A stretch of 64,000 nt of DNA, taken from contig NC_061867.1 in the NCBI RefSeq assembly GCF_907164915.1, positions 28,806,308 to 28,870,307 on the forward strand, given 5' to 3'. The position numbers and the translations under genes are program-made. The stretch comes from Impatiens glandulifera (lineage: Eukaryota; Streptophyta; Magnoliopsida; Ericales; Balsaminaceae). The notes below the pieces were generated by a model that worked only from the letters and a program-made list of their open reading frames with translations, was not told where the DNA came from and ran no database searches. Shown here piece after piece: positions 27,521 through 37,679 of this stretch. The stretch's first letter is position 1. Each line of letters starts with the position of its first letter.

Positions 27521-28279
27521 TCAGAAGTTGGGGAGATACCTCGCTCCATTTATCAAATAGGACCTTGATTTCTTCTGGTAAACCTTTGGGCTAGGACCAA
27601 AACAGTAAAACCAGTCTATGAACCAGTGGGGAATGTCTCCTCTATAGACTTTTGCACATACCTTGATGAACCAGGAATGCTTATATTTATTATTCTCATA
27701 ATTTAGTGCCTTAGTGAAGGCATCACAATAATCCCAATAATTAAATTTGATTGTTGTCGTCTTATTAAACGACAATTCTCTTTCTTTCATTGGGGATATT
27801 CCCCAATCTTCCAACGAAATTGTCTTTTTTATTATTATTTTGCTGAAATTATAAATTTCTTTGTTTGCCCCAGAGAAATGTGATATTTCACATGACCCAC
27901 TTTGAATAAGTATTTGTTCGTAAAATATTCGGGTCTTGTAAGTCCTTGATGGTGTGGATGTATTATCCAAATACCTTTGCATTATTGTCCATGGCTCACT
28001 CTTCCATTTGAGGTTCTTTTCTTCTAGGAGAAATATAATTTCTTTATATTGATTTCTCATAAATCCAATATTATTAGATTCTGATTCTTCATCTCCCAGT
28101 ATTCTGGCGTACGTTGGATTGTCTTTTTGACTGTCCGTACTTTGGGATAGATCAATTGCTATCAGCTTTTGTTTACCATACTGAGATATGATCCCCGGTG
28201 CTCTGCCCCGACCTCTTCCTCTGATAGAGGAGGATCCTCTTCCTCTATTAGAGAAAGATTCATAACCCCTTCCGCTCAT
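27521..28279 (-). CDS. Second ORF of the endogenous pararetrovirus (downstream copy)
   Basis: A 252-residue open frame. Its ATG overlaps the stop of the RNase H frame as ATGA (28279-28276), a layout suited to coupled termination and reinitiation. The N-terminus is an RG-rich tail (repeated RGRGRG), followed by a globular-looking part with KWKSEPWTIMQRYL, FNYWDYCDAFTKAL and HSWFIKVC. Proteins of this kind occur as a second ORF in endogenous Caulimoviridae; I know of no established function. The frame appears to have been longer originally. The truncated duplicate lies at 31898-32482, identical over the shared part as far as I can see. Confidence 0.65.
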   Translation of the reverse strand: MSGRGYESFSNRGRGSSSIRGRGRGRAPGIISQYGKQKLIAIDLSQSTDSQKDNPTYARILGDEESESNNIGFMRNQYKEIIFLLEEKNLKWKSEPWTIMQRYLDNTSTPSRTYKTRIFYEQILIQSGSCEISHFSGANKEIYNFSKIIIKKTISLEDWGISPMKERELSFNKTTTIKFNYWDYCDAFTKALNYENNKYKHSWFIKVCAKVYRGDIPHWFIDWFYCFGPSPKVYQKKSRSYLINGARYLPNF

Positions 28280-30110
28280 TCCTGTAAATTTAAAAATTCA
28301 CGGGTCAAGAAATCAGGAAGATTATTATCTAACCCTTTTTTGTATGTTATTTCAAAATCAAATGGGGCTAAATGAGTTTGCCATCTGACGAACATTTGTT
28401 TTGATACATCATGTTTAAAATCTTTCTGGAACATGAATTTAGCTGCATTGCAATCTGTTCGTATAATAAATTTTTGATTATACAAATCATCTTGGAATTT
28501 TAAAACACATTTGACTATCGCAAGAATTTCTTTGGCGACTGTAGCATAATTCTTTTGAGAATTGTTCCATTTTCCTGAATGGAACCTGACCAGATAGACC
28601 TGTTTTGTTTCTGGATCTAATTGAGTTAGTATTCCTCCAAATCCTATGTCAGAAGCGTCAGTCTCAATTACCTTTTCCCAATTTGGGTTACTTATCATTA
28701 AACAAGGAAGTACCTTTACTTTATTTTTAATTCTTTTAATAGCCTCTGTATGATGGTTTGACCATGGTTTTGGATTCTTCTTCAGTCTTTCATATAAGAT
28801 TGATGTATCTTCTGTTAGATTTTTATAGTATAGAGCCACATAATTTAGGCTGCCTAAAAATCTTTGTAACTGTGTTTTATCAGTGATCATATTAGGGAAT
28901 TTTTCCGCAAATTCTATGTTTCTATTAATAGGAGTAATATTTCCCTTTTCAATGATATGACCTAAAAACCTTATTCTTGTTTTGAAAAGATCCATTTTTG
29001 GTTTAGAAATTACTAATCAATTTTGAGTTATTATTGTTTTGAACATATTTAAATGTTTAAAATGGGTTTCAATTGTTTTTGAATAGACTAATATGTCATC
29101 AATGTAAACAATTATAAATGTGCTGTAAGGATTAAAGATATTATTCATAATTTTTTGAAATTCGGATGGAGCATATTTTAATCCAAACGGCATTACATTC
29201 CATTCATAATGTCCTATAGGGACATTGAATGCTGTTTTATACCTGTCAGATTTTTCAATCTGAATTTGCCAATATCCTGATTTTAAGTCAAACTTTGAAA
29301 ATATTAAACTATCATATAGTCTATCTAACAGATCCTTTTTATTAGGAATTGGGTGCCTAATCCATTTAATACTTTGTTGAGGGGTTTATAGTTTATTACT
29401 AACCTTGGTACGCCTCTTTCGATTTCTGAATGTTTATTTACATAGAAAGCCGTACATGACCAGGGTGATTGTGATGGACTTATTAACCCCTTCTGTAATA
29501 GCGCATCTATCTCCTTTTTGCATAATTCCAGATATTCTGAATTCATTTGGCAAGGTCTTGCCTTTGTAGGAATATTCTTTCCATTAAAAGATTCCTCATA
29601 TGGTAGTGAAATATCTATTGAAAGTTGGTCTTTTAGCAGAACTATTTTTTCTTGTAATTTAGGATTTTCTAGTTGTTCATCTATTGTTATAAGACTTATT
29701 TCTTGCTTTAGAAAGTATATTTGATCTTGTTTTGCTTTGATATTATCATATATACTATGTAATATTTTAGTAAACGGTTCCACAATAAATTCTAGAAAAA
29801 TATCATGTTTCTGGAAGGTTCCTGTAATACCTTTATTATTAATCATCTTAATAGGGTAGATCGTGTTTAAAAATGGAGTTCCAAGTATGACCTGATTTGA
29901 TATATCTTTAGCAAGTATAAAACTTTGAGGAATGCATTTATTATCAGTACATATATAGGCTTTTGGAAGCTTATATTGGATTTGGAGTTTATCCCCCTGC
30001 ATGCCATAGGGTATGGCTTGTTTTATGAAAATACCTAGTAGGGATTAGTCCTTCCTGAATAACATTTAAATCTGCTCCGCTATCAACAAGAGCAGTAAAT
30101 GACCTTGTAT
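28276..30110 (-). pseudogene. Viral protease, reverse transcriptase and RNase H (downstream copy), broken
   Basis: In sense order: near 30095 a retropepsin signature (ALVDSGADLNVI) in one frame; then 30002-29325 in a shifted frame, with the rest of the protease (VILGTPFLN) and the start of RT (KARPCQ, LVINYKPLN); a further shift near 29355; then the RT core with QIQIEKSD, VMPFGLKYAP and the intact active site YIDD (29106-29095). A TGA follows at 29019-29017. RT thumb and RNase H follow as an open frame 28995-28276, with FLGSLNYVA, ETDASDIGFGGIL and RTDCNAAKFM. The enzyme set is that of Caulimoviridae. At least one protease frameshift, one RT frameshift and one stop inactivate it, and all three are also in the upstream copy. 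Confidence 0.85.
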
Positions 30111-30144
30111 AATGATTATTTATTAGGAGAGATATTTTTATGTG

Positions 30145-31785
30145 TCATTTTTGGGATTTAACCATTTCTATTGTGGATAAAAAAATTTCTGAGAAGATAT
30201 TTTCTTCAATTTCTGCTTTGTCATTATATTGATTATTTTCGCTAGGTTTATCCTCAAGCTTAGTTATTCTAGACTCTTGTATAATATTCTTCTTTTTTAA
30301 TATCTTAATTTCTTCCTTTAAATTATTAATTTCTTTGTAAAGATTTGTGAGGGTTGTATTCTCTTCTTTGTTTTGAATCTTGTGTCTAAGTTGATTCATT
30401 ACTTCACTCATAGTGTAAGATTTATTATGATTATTATAATTAAACCTCTTTTCTTCTGGCTCTTCATATTTAGAGGATGAAGTTCCTTCATCAGAATTAA
30501 ACTGATCTATGATCTGCATTCTTAATTCTGGGTCTTTGATGGCCTTTAGTAATTCAAAAGCATGATTTGATGTTAAAACATTAACTTTCATATCTGAAAA
30601 TTGAGATATGATTCTATATAATTTTGATTTGTCAATATTTTGATCTAGGTTATTTATTTCTTTTTTAGGACAACTTAATCCTGATCGGCAAGGCTCACAT
30701 TCAGAGTCTTCCGAGCTTGATTCAGAAATGTTTTTATTATCTAGGTCATCTATTTCAGAATCACTAGGTATTGAATCTGAATCAGATTCTTCAGATTCTG
30801 AGTTTTGTAGAGTTTGGATTATTAATCTTTTTGTGTCTTCTGGGATTTCAAGATTATTAATTTTTTTCTTTGCCCAACAGTATTTTGATGTGTGTCCAAA
30901 TTTTCCACAGTTGTAGTATTTCTTACCATTTTTGAAATTTTTTGGCTTGTTTTTAACCTTTTCTTCCCTCCTCTCATATTTTATGTCTGAGTATTTTCGG
31001 GGTGGTTTTCTATATTTGTGAAATTTATTATATTTCACCCTTTTCTCTTTTCTAGATGTAGGACTATCTATACCAAATTGTTGGCAGAATTGACCTAATT
31101 GTAATCTTTCATTTTGACTCTGTCTTTTAATTTGTTGGTTTAACCTTATTTCATTACATAAGGCTAGTCTTTCTTGTATACAAGTATCTATTAATACACC
31201 ATATGTATAGTTTTCATATGGTATCATTGAATGACTCTTTTTGAGGTTTCTTCTAACTTTTTCAGCAAATAGGCTAGGGAGGCCGTCAATAAATTTGGAT
31301 TTCCAATGTACATTATTGCATTCTGGTAGTTCTATTACTCTACTTAAAAAGGTATCTTTATACCATCTAAAATCTGAAAGTGTCTTACACCTTAGATTTT
31401 GTAATAATGTTCTCATTGTATCACTATTATCACTGAACCTTCCCGTGAAGTGTTCAATAATGTTAATTGCTAATGTATAAACTGCATGTTCAGTTAGGCT
31501 ATTGTTTTCTTGTTTTACAATGTTAAGAATAGAATCTCTATTTTCTTGGGAAAAATAATTATCCCACCAGCCCTTTAATTGTCCAGTGAATCCAGCAACA
31601 ATCATTGTCGCTATTGTTTTATCATTATTTTTACTATTTTTACAAACTGTTGAGTACATTAACATCCTATGTATTGTATTATAAATTTGTTTGTTTGAAT
31701 ATCCATCAATATTCCATTCATAAATTTTGTTTCCTGAATAACTAATATCAATTGTATCTGTGTATTCTTCATGCAAAACATCCAT
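30145..31785 (-). CDS. Viral coat-protein region (downstream copy)
   Basis: A 546-residue open frame resembling the coat/nucleocapsid part of a caulimovirid polyprotein. The conserved core has KGWWDNYF near residue 72, followed by a long basic stretch. A zinc-knuckle remnant lies at 289-303: C293, H298 and C303 are present, but the first cysteine, expected at 290, is Tyr. Ser/Asp/Glu-rich acidic tracts (330-365) and a coiled-coil-like Lys/Glu segment near the C-terminus complete it. A TAA separates it from the movement-protein frame upstream and a TGA from the protease downstream. In related viruses these are usually one polyprotein, so the isolated frame is probably a product of decay. Confidence 0.75.
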   Translation of the reverse strand: MDVLHEEYTDTIDISYSGNKIYEWNIDGYSNKQIYNTIHRMLMYSTVCKNSKNNDKTIATMIVAGFTGQLKGWWDNYFSQENRDSILNIVKQENNSLTEHAVYTLAINIIEHFTGRFSDNSDTMRTLLQNLRCKTLSDFRWYKDTFLSRVIELPECNNVHWKSKFIDGLPSLFAEKVRRNLKKSHSMIPYENYTYGVLIDTCIQERLALCNEIRLNQQIKRQSQNERLQLGQFCQQFGIDSPTSRKEKRVKYNKFHKYRKPPRKYSDIKYERREEKVKNKPKNFKNGKKYYNCGKFGHTSKYCWAKKKINNLEIPEDTKRLIIQTLQNSESEESDSDSIPSDSEIDDLDNKNISESSSEDSECEPCRSGLSCPKKEINNLDQNIDKSKLYRIISQFSDMKVNVLTSNHAFELLKAIKDPELRMQIIDQFNSDEGTSSSKYEEPEEKRFNYNNHNKSYTMSEVMNQLRHKIQNKEENTTLTNLYKEINNLKEEIKILKKKNIIQESRITKLEDKPSENNQYNDKAEIEENIFSEIFLSTIEMVKSQK

Positions 31786-31897
31786 TGGTGTTGGTCTATT
31801 ATATTAAAATTTACTCTGTATAGGCTTATCAACCCATTTATCTATTTTATTAATCTGATATCTGTTTTCCTTGTCTAAGGTCTTAATACTTAACTTG

Positions 31898-31917
31898 CTA
31901 AATTTTATTAATCTTAG
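31898..31917 (-). other. Junction of the two viral copies
   Basis: In the sense direction the interior of ORF2 (ending at about 31912) is joined to the movement/coat linker (beginning at about 31905). About 7 bases (TATTAAT on the plus strand) match neither parent. Corresponding unrearranged positions are about 27709 and 36107. The filler and lack of clear homology suggest end-joining. Confidence 0.75.
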
Positions 31918-32482
31918 TGAAGGCATCACAATAATCCCAATAATTAAATTTGATTGTTGTCGTCTTATTAAACGACAATTCTCTTTCTTTCATTGGGGAT
32001 ATTCCCCAATCTTCCAACGAAATTGTCTTTTTTATTATTATTTTGCTGAAATTATAAATTTCTTTGTTTGCCCCAGAGAAATGTGATATTTCACATGACC
32101 CACTTTGAATAAGTATTTGTTCGTAAAATATTCGGGTCTTGTAAGTCCTTGATGGTGTGGATGTATTATCCAAATACCTTTGCATTATTGTCCATGGCTC
32201 ACTCTTCCATTTGAGGTTCTTTTCTTCTAGGAGAAATATAATTTCTTTATATTGATTTCTCATAAATCCAATATTATTAGATTCTGATTCTTCATCTCCC
32301 AGTATTCTGGCGTACGTTGGATTGTCTTTTTGACTGTCCGTACTTTGGGATAGATCAATTGCTATCAGCTTTTGTTTACCATACTGAGATATGATCCCCG
32401 GTGCTCTGCCCCGACCTCTTCCTCTGATAGAGGAGGATCCTCTTCCTCTATTAGAGAAAGATTCATAACCCCTTCCGCTCAT
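31898..32482 (-). pseudogene. Second viral ORF, upstream copy, truncated by the duplication junction
   Basis: A 194-residue frame identical to the start of the ORF at 27521-28279 for about 188 residues, then a few foreign residues to a stop created at the junction. It has the same ATGA overlap with the RNase H frame (32482-32479). It lacks the C-terminal third present in the other copy. Confidence 0.75.
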
Positions 32483-34310
32483 TCCTGTAAATTTAAAAAT
32501 TCACGGGTCAAGAAATCAGGAAGATTATTATCTAACCCTTTTTTGTATGTTATTTCAAAATCAAATGGGGCTAAATGAGTTTGCCATCTGACGAACATTT
32601 GTTTTGATACATCATGTTTAAAATCTTTCTGGAACATGAATTTAGCTGCATTGCAATCTGTTCGTATAATAAATTTTTGATTATACAAATCATCTTGGAA
32701 TTTTAAAACACATTTGACTATCGCAAGAATTTCTTTGGCGACTGTAGCATAATTCTTTTGAGAATTGTTCCATTTTCCTGAATGGAACCTGACCAGATAG
32801 ACCTGTTTTGTTTCTGGATCTAATTGAGTTAGTATTCCTCCAAATCCTATGTCAGAAGCGTCAGTCTCAATTACCTTTTCCCAATTTGGGTTACTTATCA
32901 TTAAACAAGGAAGTACCTTTACTTTATTTTTAATTCTTTTAATAGCCTCTGTATGATGGTTTGACCATGGTTTTGGATTCTTCTTCAGTCTTTCATATAA
33001 GATTGATGTATCTTCTGTTAGATTTTATAGTATAGAGCCACATAATTTAGGCTGCCTAAAAATCTTTGTAACTGTGTTTTATCAGTGATCATATTAGGGA
33101 ATTTTTCCGCAAATTCTATGTTTCTATTAATAGGAGTAATATTTCCCTTTTCAATGATATGACCTAAAAACCTTATTCTTGTTTTGAAAAGATCCATTTT
33201 TGGTTTAGAAATTACTAATCAATTTTGAGTTATTATTATTTTGAACATATTTAAATGTTTAAAATGGGTTTCAATTGTTTTTGAATAGACTAATATGTCA
33301 TCAATGTAAACAATTATAAATGTGCTGTAAGGATTAAAGATATTATTCATAATTTTTTGAAATTCGGATGGAGCATATTTTAATCCAAACGGCATTACAT
33401 TCCATTCATAATGTCCTATAGGGACATTGAATGCTGTTTTATACCTGTCAGATTTTTCAATCTGAATTTGCCAATATCCTGATTTTAAGTCAAACTTTGA
33501 AAATATTAAACTATCATATAGTCTATCTAACAGATCCTTTTTATTAGGAATTGGGTGCCTAATCCATTTAATACTTTGTTGAGGGGTTTATAGTTTATTA
33601 CTAACCTTGGTACGCCTCTTTCGATTTCTGAATGTTTATTTACATAGAAAGCCGTACATGACCAGGGTGATTGTGATGGACTTATTAACCCCTTCTGTAA
33701 TAGCGCATCTATCTCCTTTTTGCATAATTCCAGATATTCTGAATTCATTTGGCAAGGTCTTGCCTTTGTAGGAATATTCTTTTTATTAAAAGATTCCTCA
33801 TATGGTAGTGAAATATCTATTGAAAGTTGGTCTTTTAGCAGAACTATTTTTTCTTGTAATTTAGGATTTTCTAGTTGTTCATCTATTGTTATAAGACTTA
33901 TTTCTTGCTTTCAAAGGAAATTTGATCTTGTTTTGCTTTGATATTATCATATATACTATGTAATATTTTAGTAAACGGTTCCACAATAAATTCTAGAAAA
34001 ATATCATGTTTCTGGAAGGTTCCTGTAATACCTTTATTATTAATCATCTTAATAGGGTAGATCGTGTTTAAAAATGGAGTTCCAAGTATGACCTGATTTG
34101 ATATATCTTTAGCAAGTATAAAACTTTGAGGAATGCATTTATTATCAGTACATATATAGGCTTTTGGAAGCTTATATTGGATTTGGAGTTTATCCCCCTG
34201 CATGCCATAGGGTATGGCTTGTTTTATGAAAATACCTAGTAGGGATTAGTCCTTCGTGAATAACATTTAAATCTGCTCCGCTATCAACAAGAGCAGTAAA
34301 TGACCTTGTA
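32479..34310 (-). pseudogene. Viral protease, reverse transcriptase and RNase H (upstream copy), broken
   Basis: Same content and order as 28276-30110, offset by about 4202 bp. It shares the protease frameshift near 34203, the RT frameshift near 33557 and the TGA at 33221-33219; the YIDD active site lies at 33308-33297. It also has private lesions: a 1-bp deletion in a T run near 33024, which shortens the RNase H open frame to 32901-32479, and a small substitution/indel cluster near 33908-33918, which breaks the protease-RT frame. It is thus the more decayed of the two copies. Confidence 0.85.
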
Positions 34311-34345
34311 TAATGATTATATATTAGGAGAGATATTTTTATGTG

Positions 34346-35986
34346 TCATTTTTGGGATTTAACCATTTCTATTGTGGATAAAAAAATTTCTGAGAAGATA
34401 TTTTCTTCAATTTCTGCTTTGTCATTATATTGATTATTTTCGCTAGGTTTATCCTCAAGCTTAGTTATTCTAGACTCTTGTATAATATTCTTCTTTTTTA
34501 ATATCTTAATTTCTTCCTTTAAATTATTAATTTCTTTGTAAAGATTTGTGAGGGTTGTATTCTCTTCTTTGTTTTGAATCTTGTGTCTAAGTTGATTCAT
34601 TACTTCACTCATAGTGTAAGATTTATTATGATTATTATAATTGAACCTCTTTTCTTCTGGCTCTTCATATTTAGAGGATGAAGTTCCTTCTTCAGAATTA
34701 AACTGATCTATGATCTGCATTCTTAATTCTGGGTCTTTGATGGCCTTTAGTAATTCAAAAGCATGATTTGATGTTAAAACATTAACTTTCATATCTGAAA
34801 ATTGAGATATGATTCTATATAATTTTGATTTGTCAATATTTTGATCTAGGTTATTTATTTCTTTTTTAGGACAACTTAATCCTGATCGGCAAGGCTCACA
34901 TTCAGAGTCTTCCGAGCTTGATTCAGAAATGTTTTTATTATCTAGGTCATCTATTTCAGAATCACTAGGTATTGAATCTGAATCAGATTCTTCAGATTCT
35001 GAGTTTTGTAGAGTTTGGATTATTAATCTTTTTGTGTCTTCTGGGATTTCAAGATTATTAATTTTTTTCTTTGTCCAACAGTATTTTGATGTGTGTCCAA
35101 ATTTTCCACAGTTGTAGTATTTCTTACCATTTTTGAAATTTTTTGGCTTGTTTTTAACCTTTTCTTCCCTCCTCTCATATTTTATGTCTGAGTATTTTCG
35201 GGGTGGTTTTCTATATTTGTGAAATTTATTATATTTCACCCTTTTCTCTTTTCTAGATGTAGGACTATCTATACCAAATTGTTGGCAGAATTGACCTAAT
35301 TGTAATCTTTCATTTTGACTCTGTCTTTTAATTTGTTGGTTTAACCTTATTTCATTACATAAGGCTAGTCTTTCTTGTATACAAGTATCTATTAATACAC
35401 CATATGTATAGTTTTCATATGGTATCATTGAATGACTCTTTTTGAGGTTTCTTCTAACTTTTTCAGCAAATAGGCTAGGGAGACCGTCAATAAATTTGGA
35501 TTTCCAATGTACATTATTGCATTCTGGTAGTTCTATTACTCTACTTAAAAAGGTATCTTTATACCATCTAAAATCTGAAAGTGTCTTACACCTTAGATTT
35601 TGTAATAATGTTCTCATTGTATCACTATTATCACTGAACCTTCCCGTGAAGTGTTCAATAATGTTAATTGCTAATGTATAAACTGCATGTTCAGTTAGGC
35701 TATTGTTTTCTTGTTTTACAATGTTAAGAATAGAATCTCTATTTTCTTGGGAAAAATAATTATCCCACCAGCCCTTTAATTGTCCAGTGAATCCAGCAAC
35801 AATCATTGTCGCTATTGTTTTATCATTATTTTTACTATTTTTACAAACTGTTGAGTACATTAACATCCTATGTATTGTATTATAAATTTGTTTGTTTGAA
35901 TATCCATCAATATACCATTCATAAATTTTGTTTCCTGAATAACTAATATCAATTGTATCTGTGTATTCTTCATGCAAAACATCCAT
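34346..35986 (-). CDS. Viral coat-protein region (upstream copy)
   Basis: A 546-residue open frame equal in length to 30145-31785 and differing at about three residues by eye (N/Y at 25, A/T at 305, D/E in the NSDEGTS segment). It has the same missing first zinc-knuckle cysteine (Tyr290) and the same stop before the protease. That such a long frame stays open in both copies while the enzyme region is broken fits a recent duplication. Confidence 0.75.
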   Translation of the reverse strand: MDVLHEEYTDTIDISYSGNKIYEWYIDGYSNKQIYNTIHRMLMYSTVCKNSKNNDKTIATMIVAGFTGQLKGWWDNYFSQENRDSILNIVKQENNSLTEHAVYTLAINIIEHFTGRFSDNSDTMRTLLQNLRCKTLSDFRWYKDTFLSRVIELPECNNVHWKSKFIDGLPSLFAEKVRRNLKKSHSMIPYENYTYGVLIDTCIQERLALCNEIRLNQQIKRQSQNERLQLGQFCQQFGIDSPTSRKEKRVKYNKFHKYRKPPRKYSDIKYERREEKVKNKPKNFKNGKKYYNCGKFGHTSKYCWTKKKINNLEIPEDTKRLIIQTLQNSESEESDSDSIPSDSEIDDLDNKNISESSSEDSECEPCRSGLSCPKKEINNLDQNIDKSKLYRIISQFSDMKVNVLTSNHAFELLKAIKDPELRMQIIDQFNSEEGTSSSKYEEPEEKRFNYNNHNKSYTMSEVMNQLRHKIQNKEENTTLTNLYKEINNLKEEIKILKKKNIIQESRITKLEDKPSENNQYNDKAEIEENIFSEIFLSTIEMVKSQK

Positions 35987-36004
35987 TGGTGTTGGTCTAT
36001 TATA

Positions 36005-36274
36005 TTAAAATTTACTCTGTATAGGCTTATCAACCCATTTATCTATTTTATTAATCTGATATCTGTTTTCCTTGTCTAAGGTCTTAATACTTAACTTGCT
36101 AAATTTTTCTTCAAGAATTTTCTCAAATTCTTGCATTGGCCTTAGTTTGAAATCAGATATGATTGGAGGTGGTTGGAAAGTTGGTAAAGCTTTTTTTTCT
36201 TTTGGGATTATTTTTAACGTACCCGGTTTGATTTCATTTATCAATTTTATTAATTTTTCAATTTTATTTTCCAT
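36005..36274 (-). pseudogene. Movement-protein C-terminal region of the endogenous virus
   Basis: An 89-residue frame leading up to the coat protein, rich in Lys/Glu/Ile, with a Pro-rich patch (PTFQPPPI). By position it is the end of the movement-protein region or the linker to the coat protein. A TAA separates it from the coat frame. Virus-like sequence fades within about 30 bases upstream of 36274, so this is the right-hand edge of the insert. Confidence 0.5.
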
Positions 36275-36305
36275 GAATTGTAACTGTTCTCCTAGAATAT
36301 TTTAA

Positions 36306-36594
36306 CATAATTTTATAATAAGAAATAGACCAGACTATCTTTTTCTCCCTGCTTTCTTTTTCTTCAGATCCATCCCTTAAAGCACCCATATTTATCGTTT
36401 CATCATTACGAAGATAGAGCTGTTCCGTTCATTTTTACAGGGGCAGAAGTGAATTTATCGTAGGAGAAAACTGATATTTTCTGGTAGACGGAGAGGGAGT
36501 GAATGACTATTGTTTAAGCTATTTCCAATTTTCCTTAATCATAATAATTTGGTATGAAGTGGATATTCAATATCATCCAAATACTAAAGTTGAT
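36306..36594. other. Spacer between the virus and the repeat block
   Basis: I recognise no gene. The sequence is less AT-rich than the surroundings and could be unrearranged host DNA or a viral remnant too decayed to see. Confidence 0.4.
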
Positions 36595-37074
36595 TTTTCT
36601 AAAGACGGTTTTAACCGTTGTTAAAATATATTTTTCCTGTAGTTAAAGCCTATTAACGACGATAAAAATGCCACAGTCATCCGCCATTAAAAGTTTCCTC
36701 GTTAAAACAAATTAATCAATAAGAGCGGGAAAAATAATGTAGTTAATAGTCTATAGCGACGGTTTATTAAATCACAGTTAATATCCTCTAACTGCGGTTT
36801 TAAAAATCACAATTAAAGATATGTTTACAAATTAAGGCGGTAAACTTACCGTAGTTAATAGTCTCTAACTACGGTAACTTTACCACCCTTATTAAGAAAC
36901 AATTTTTTAAAACTAGTCAATAAGTGGATTAAGTAAGGTAAAATTACCGTAGTAATAGTATTTAACTATAGTTTTATAAACCGTAGTTAAATACTATTAA
37001 CCGCGATAACTTTATCGCCCTTAGTTAATAGTCTTTAACTACAGTTTATAAAACCGCTGTTATAGACTATTAAC
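36595..37074. repeat. CACTA-like subterminal repeat block
   Basis: Short motifs related to AACCGTAGTTAA and TTAATAGTCTTTAACTACGG recur at least ten times in both orientations, e.g. near 36735, 36785, 36850, 36940, 36975, 37025 and 37050. Many pair as hairpins (ACTATAGTTTTATAAACCGTAG). Dense direct and inverted subterminal repeats of this kind are typical of CACTA (En/Spm) transposon ends. I found no CACTA terminus or transposase, so it may be one truncated end. Confidence 0.5.
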
Positions 37075-37076
37075 TT

Positions 37077-37593
37077 TGTGGAATTGAGCCTAAGGTTTTG
37101 AGTCCCAATTTGGTGTGTCTTAATGTTAAGTACAAAAAGGGAAAGAAAGATATGTACGATTATTTCTTGGATTCAAAAAGGCATAAAATCACATAATGTT
37201 GATTATGTAAATCAAATCGTATTATTATGGAAATGTTAACTAAATCACCATGAGATCATATCATGGAGGAAATGTCTAAGATATCATATGATCTTTACTC
37301 TAATTATATATATATATATATTTATATATATTGTAAATGAGAAGAGAGAGTGAAATTAAAAACCTAGAACAAACACAGAGAGTTATAGTTTGTAATCCCT
37401 ATTATAACTCTATTGAAACATTTCTTTGAAAACAGAATGCAAGACATTGTTGGTCCGAACCTGGGCAAGATTCTTATGTCATTATTTCATTCTTTATTAC
37501 TTTTACGCTATTGTTATGTATTCTACTACGGTTGCTATTATTCCGCTTTTATTCTTAGGGTGATAGATTTTCACCACAAACTAGTATCAAAGC
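37077..37593 (+). repeat. 5' LTR and primer site of the deleted Copia
   Basis: The LTR runs from TGTGGAATTGAG to TTCACCACA (37578). A degenerate tRNA-Met primer site TAGTATCAAAGC follows at 37582-37593. It shares with the 3' LTR the landmarks AAATCGTATTATTATGG, TGAGAAGAGAGAGTGA, CCTAGAACAAACA and TTGGTCCGAACCTG. Confidence 0.8.
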
Positions 37594-37679
37594 AAAGTTA
37601 GGCTAAGATAATCACAGTTTGATTTTTTTTGGTGAGTTTTCTTGATTCTGTCAATTATTTTGAAGATTTGAAATGGGGT

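Larger units (their letters stand above)
25541..36305 (-). mobile_element. Endogenous pararetrovirus (Caulimoviridae), rearranged and inactive
   Basis: Minus-strand remains of a plant pararetrovirus integrated in the chromosome. In sense order from 36305 down: end of the movement-protein region, coat protein, protease, reverse transcriptase, RNase H, part of the second ORF, a junction at about 31905; then coat protein, protease, RT, RNase H, complete second ORF, promoter and poly(A) region, leader, tRNA-Met primer site, and the start of the movement protein, cut off at a TA microsatellite near 25540-25560. There is no integrase and there are no LTRs, which separates it from Gypsy elements. 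The two-ORF layout points to florendovirus-like or petuvirus-like members; genus is not certain. Several stops and frameshifts in every major gene make it non-functional. Confidence 0.85.
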
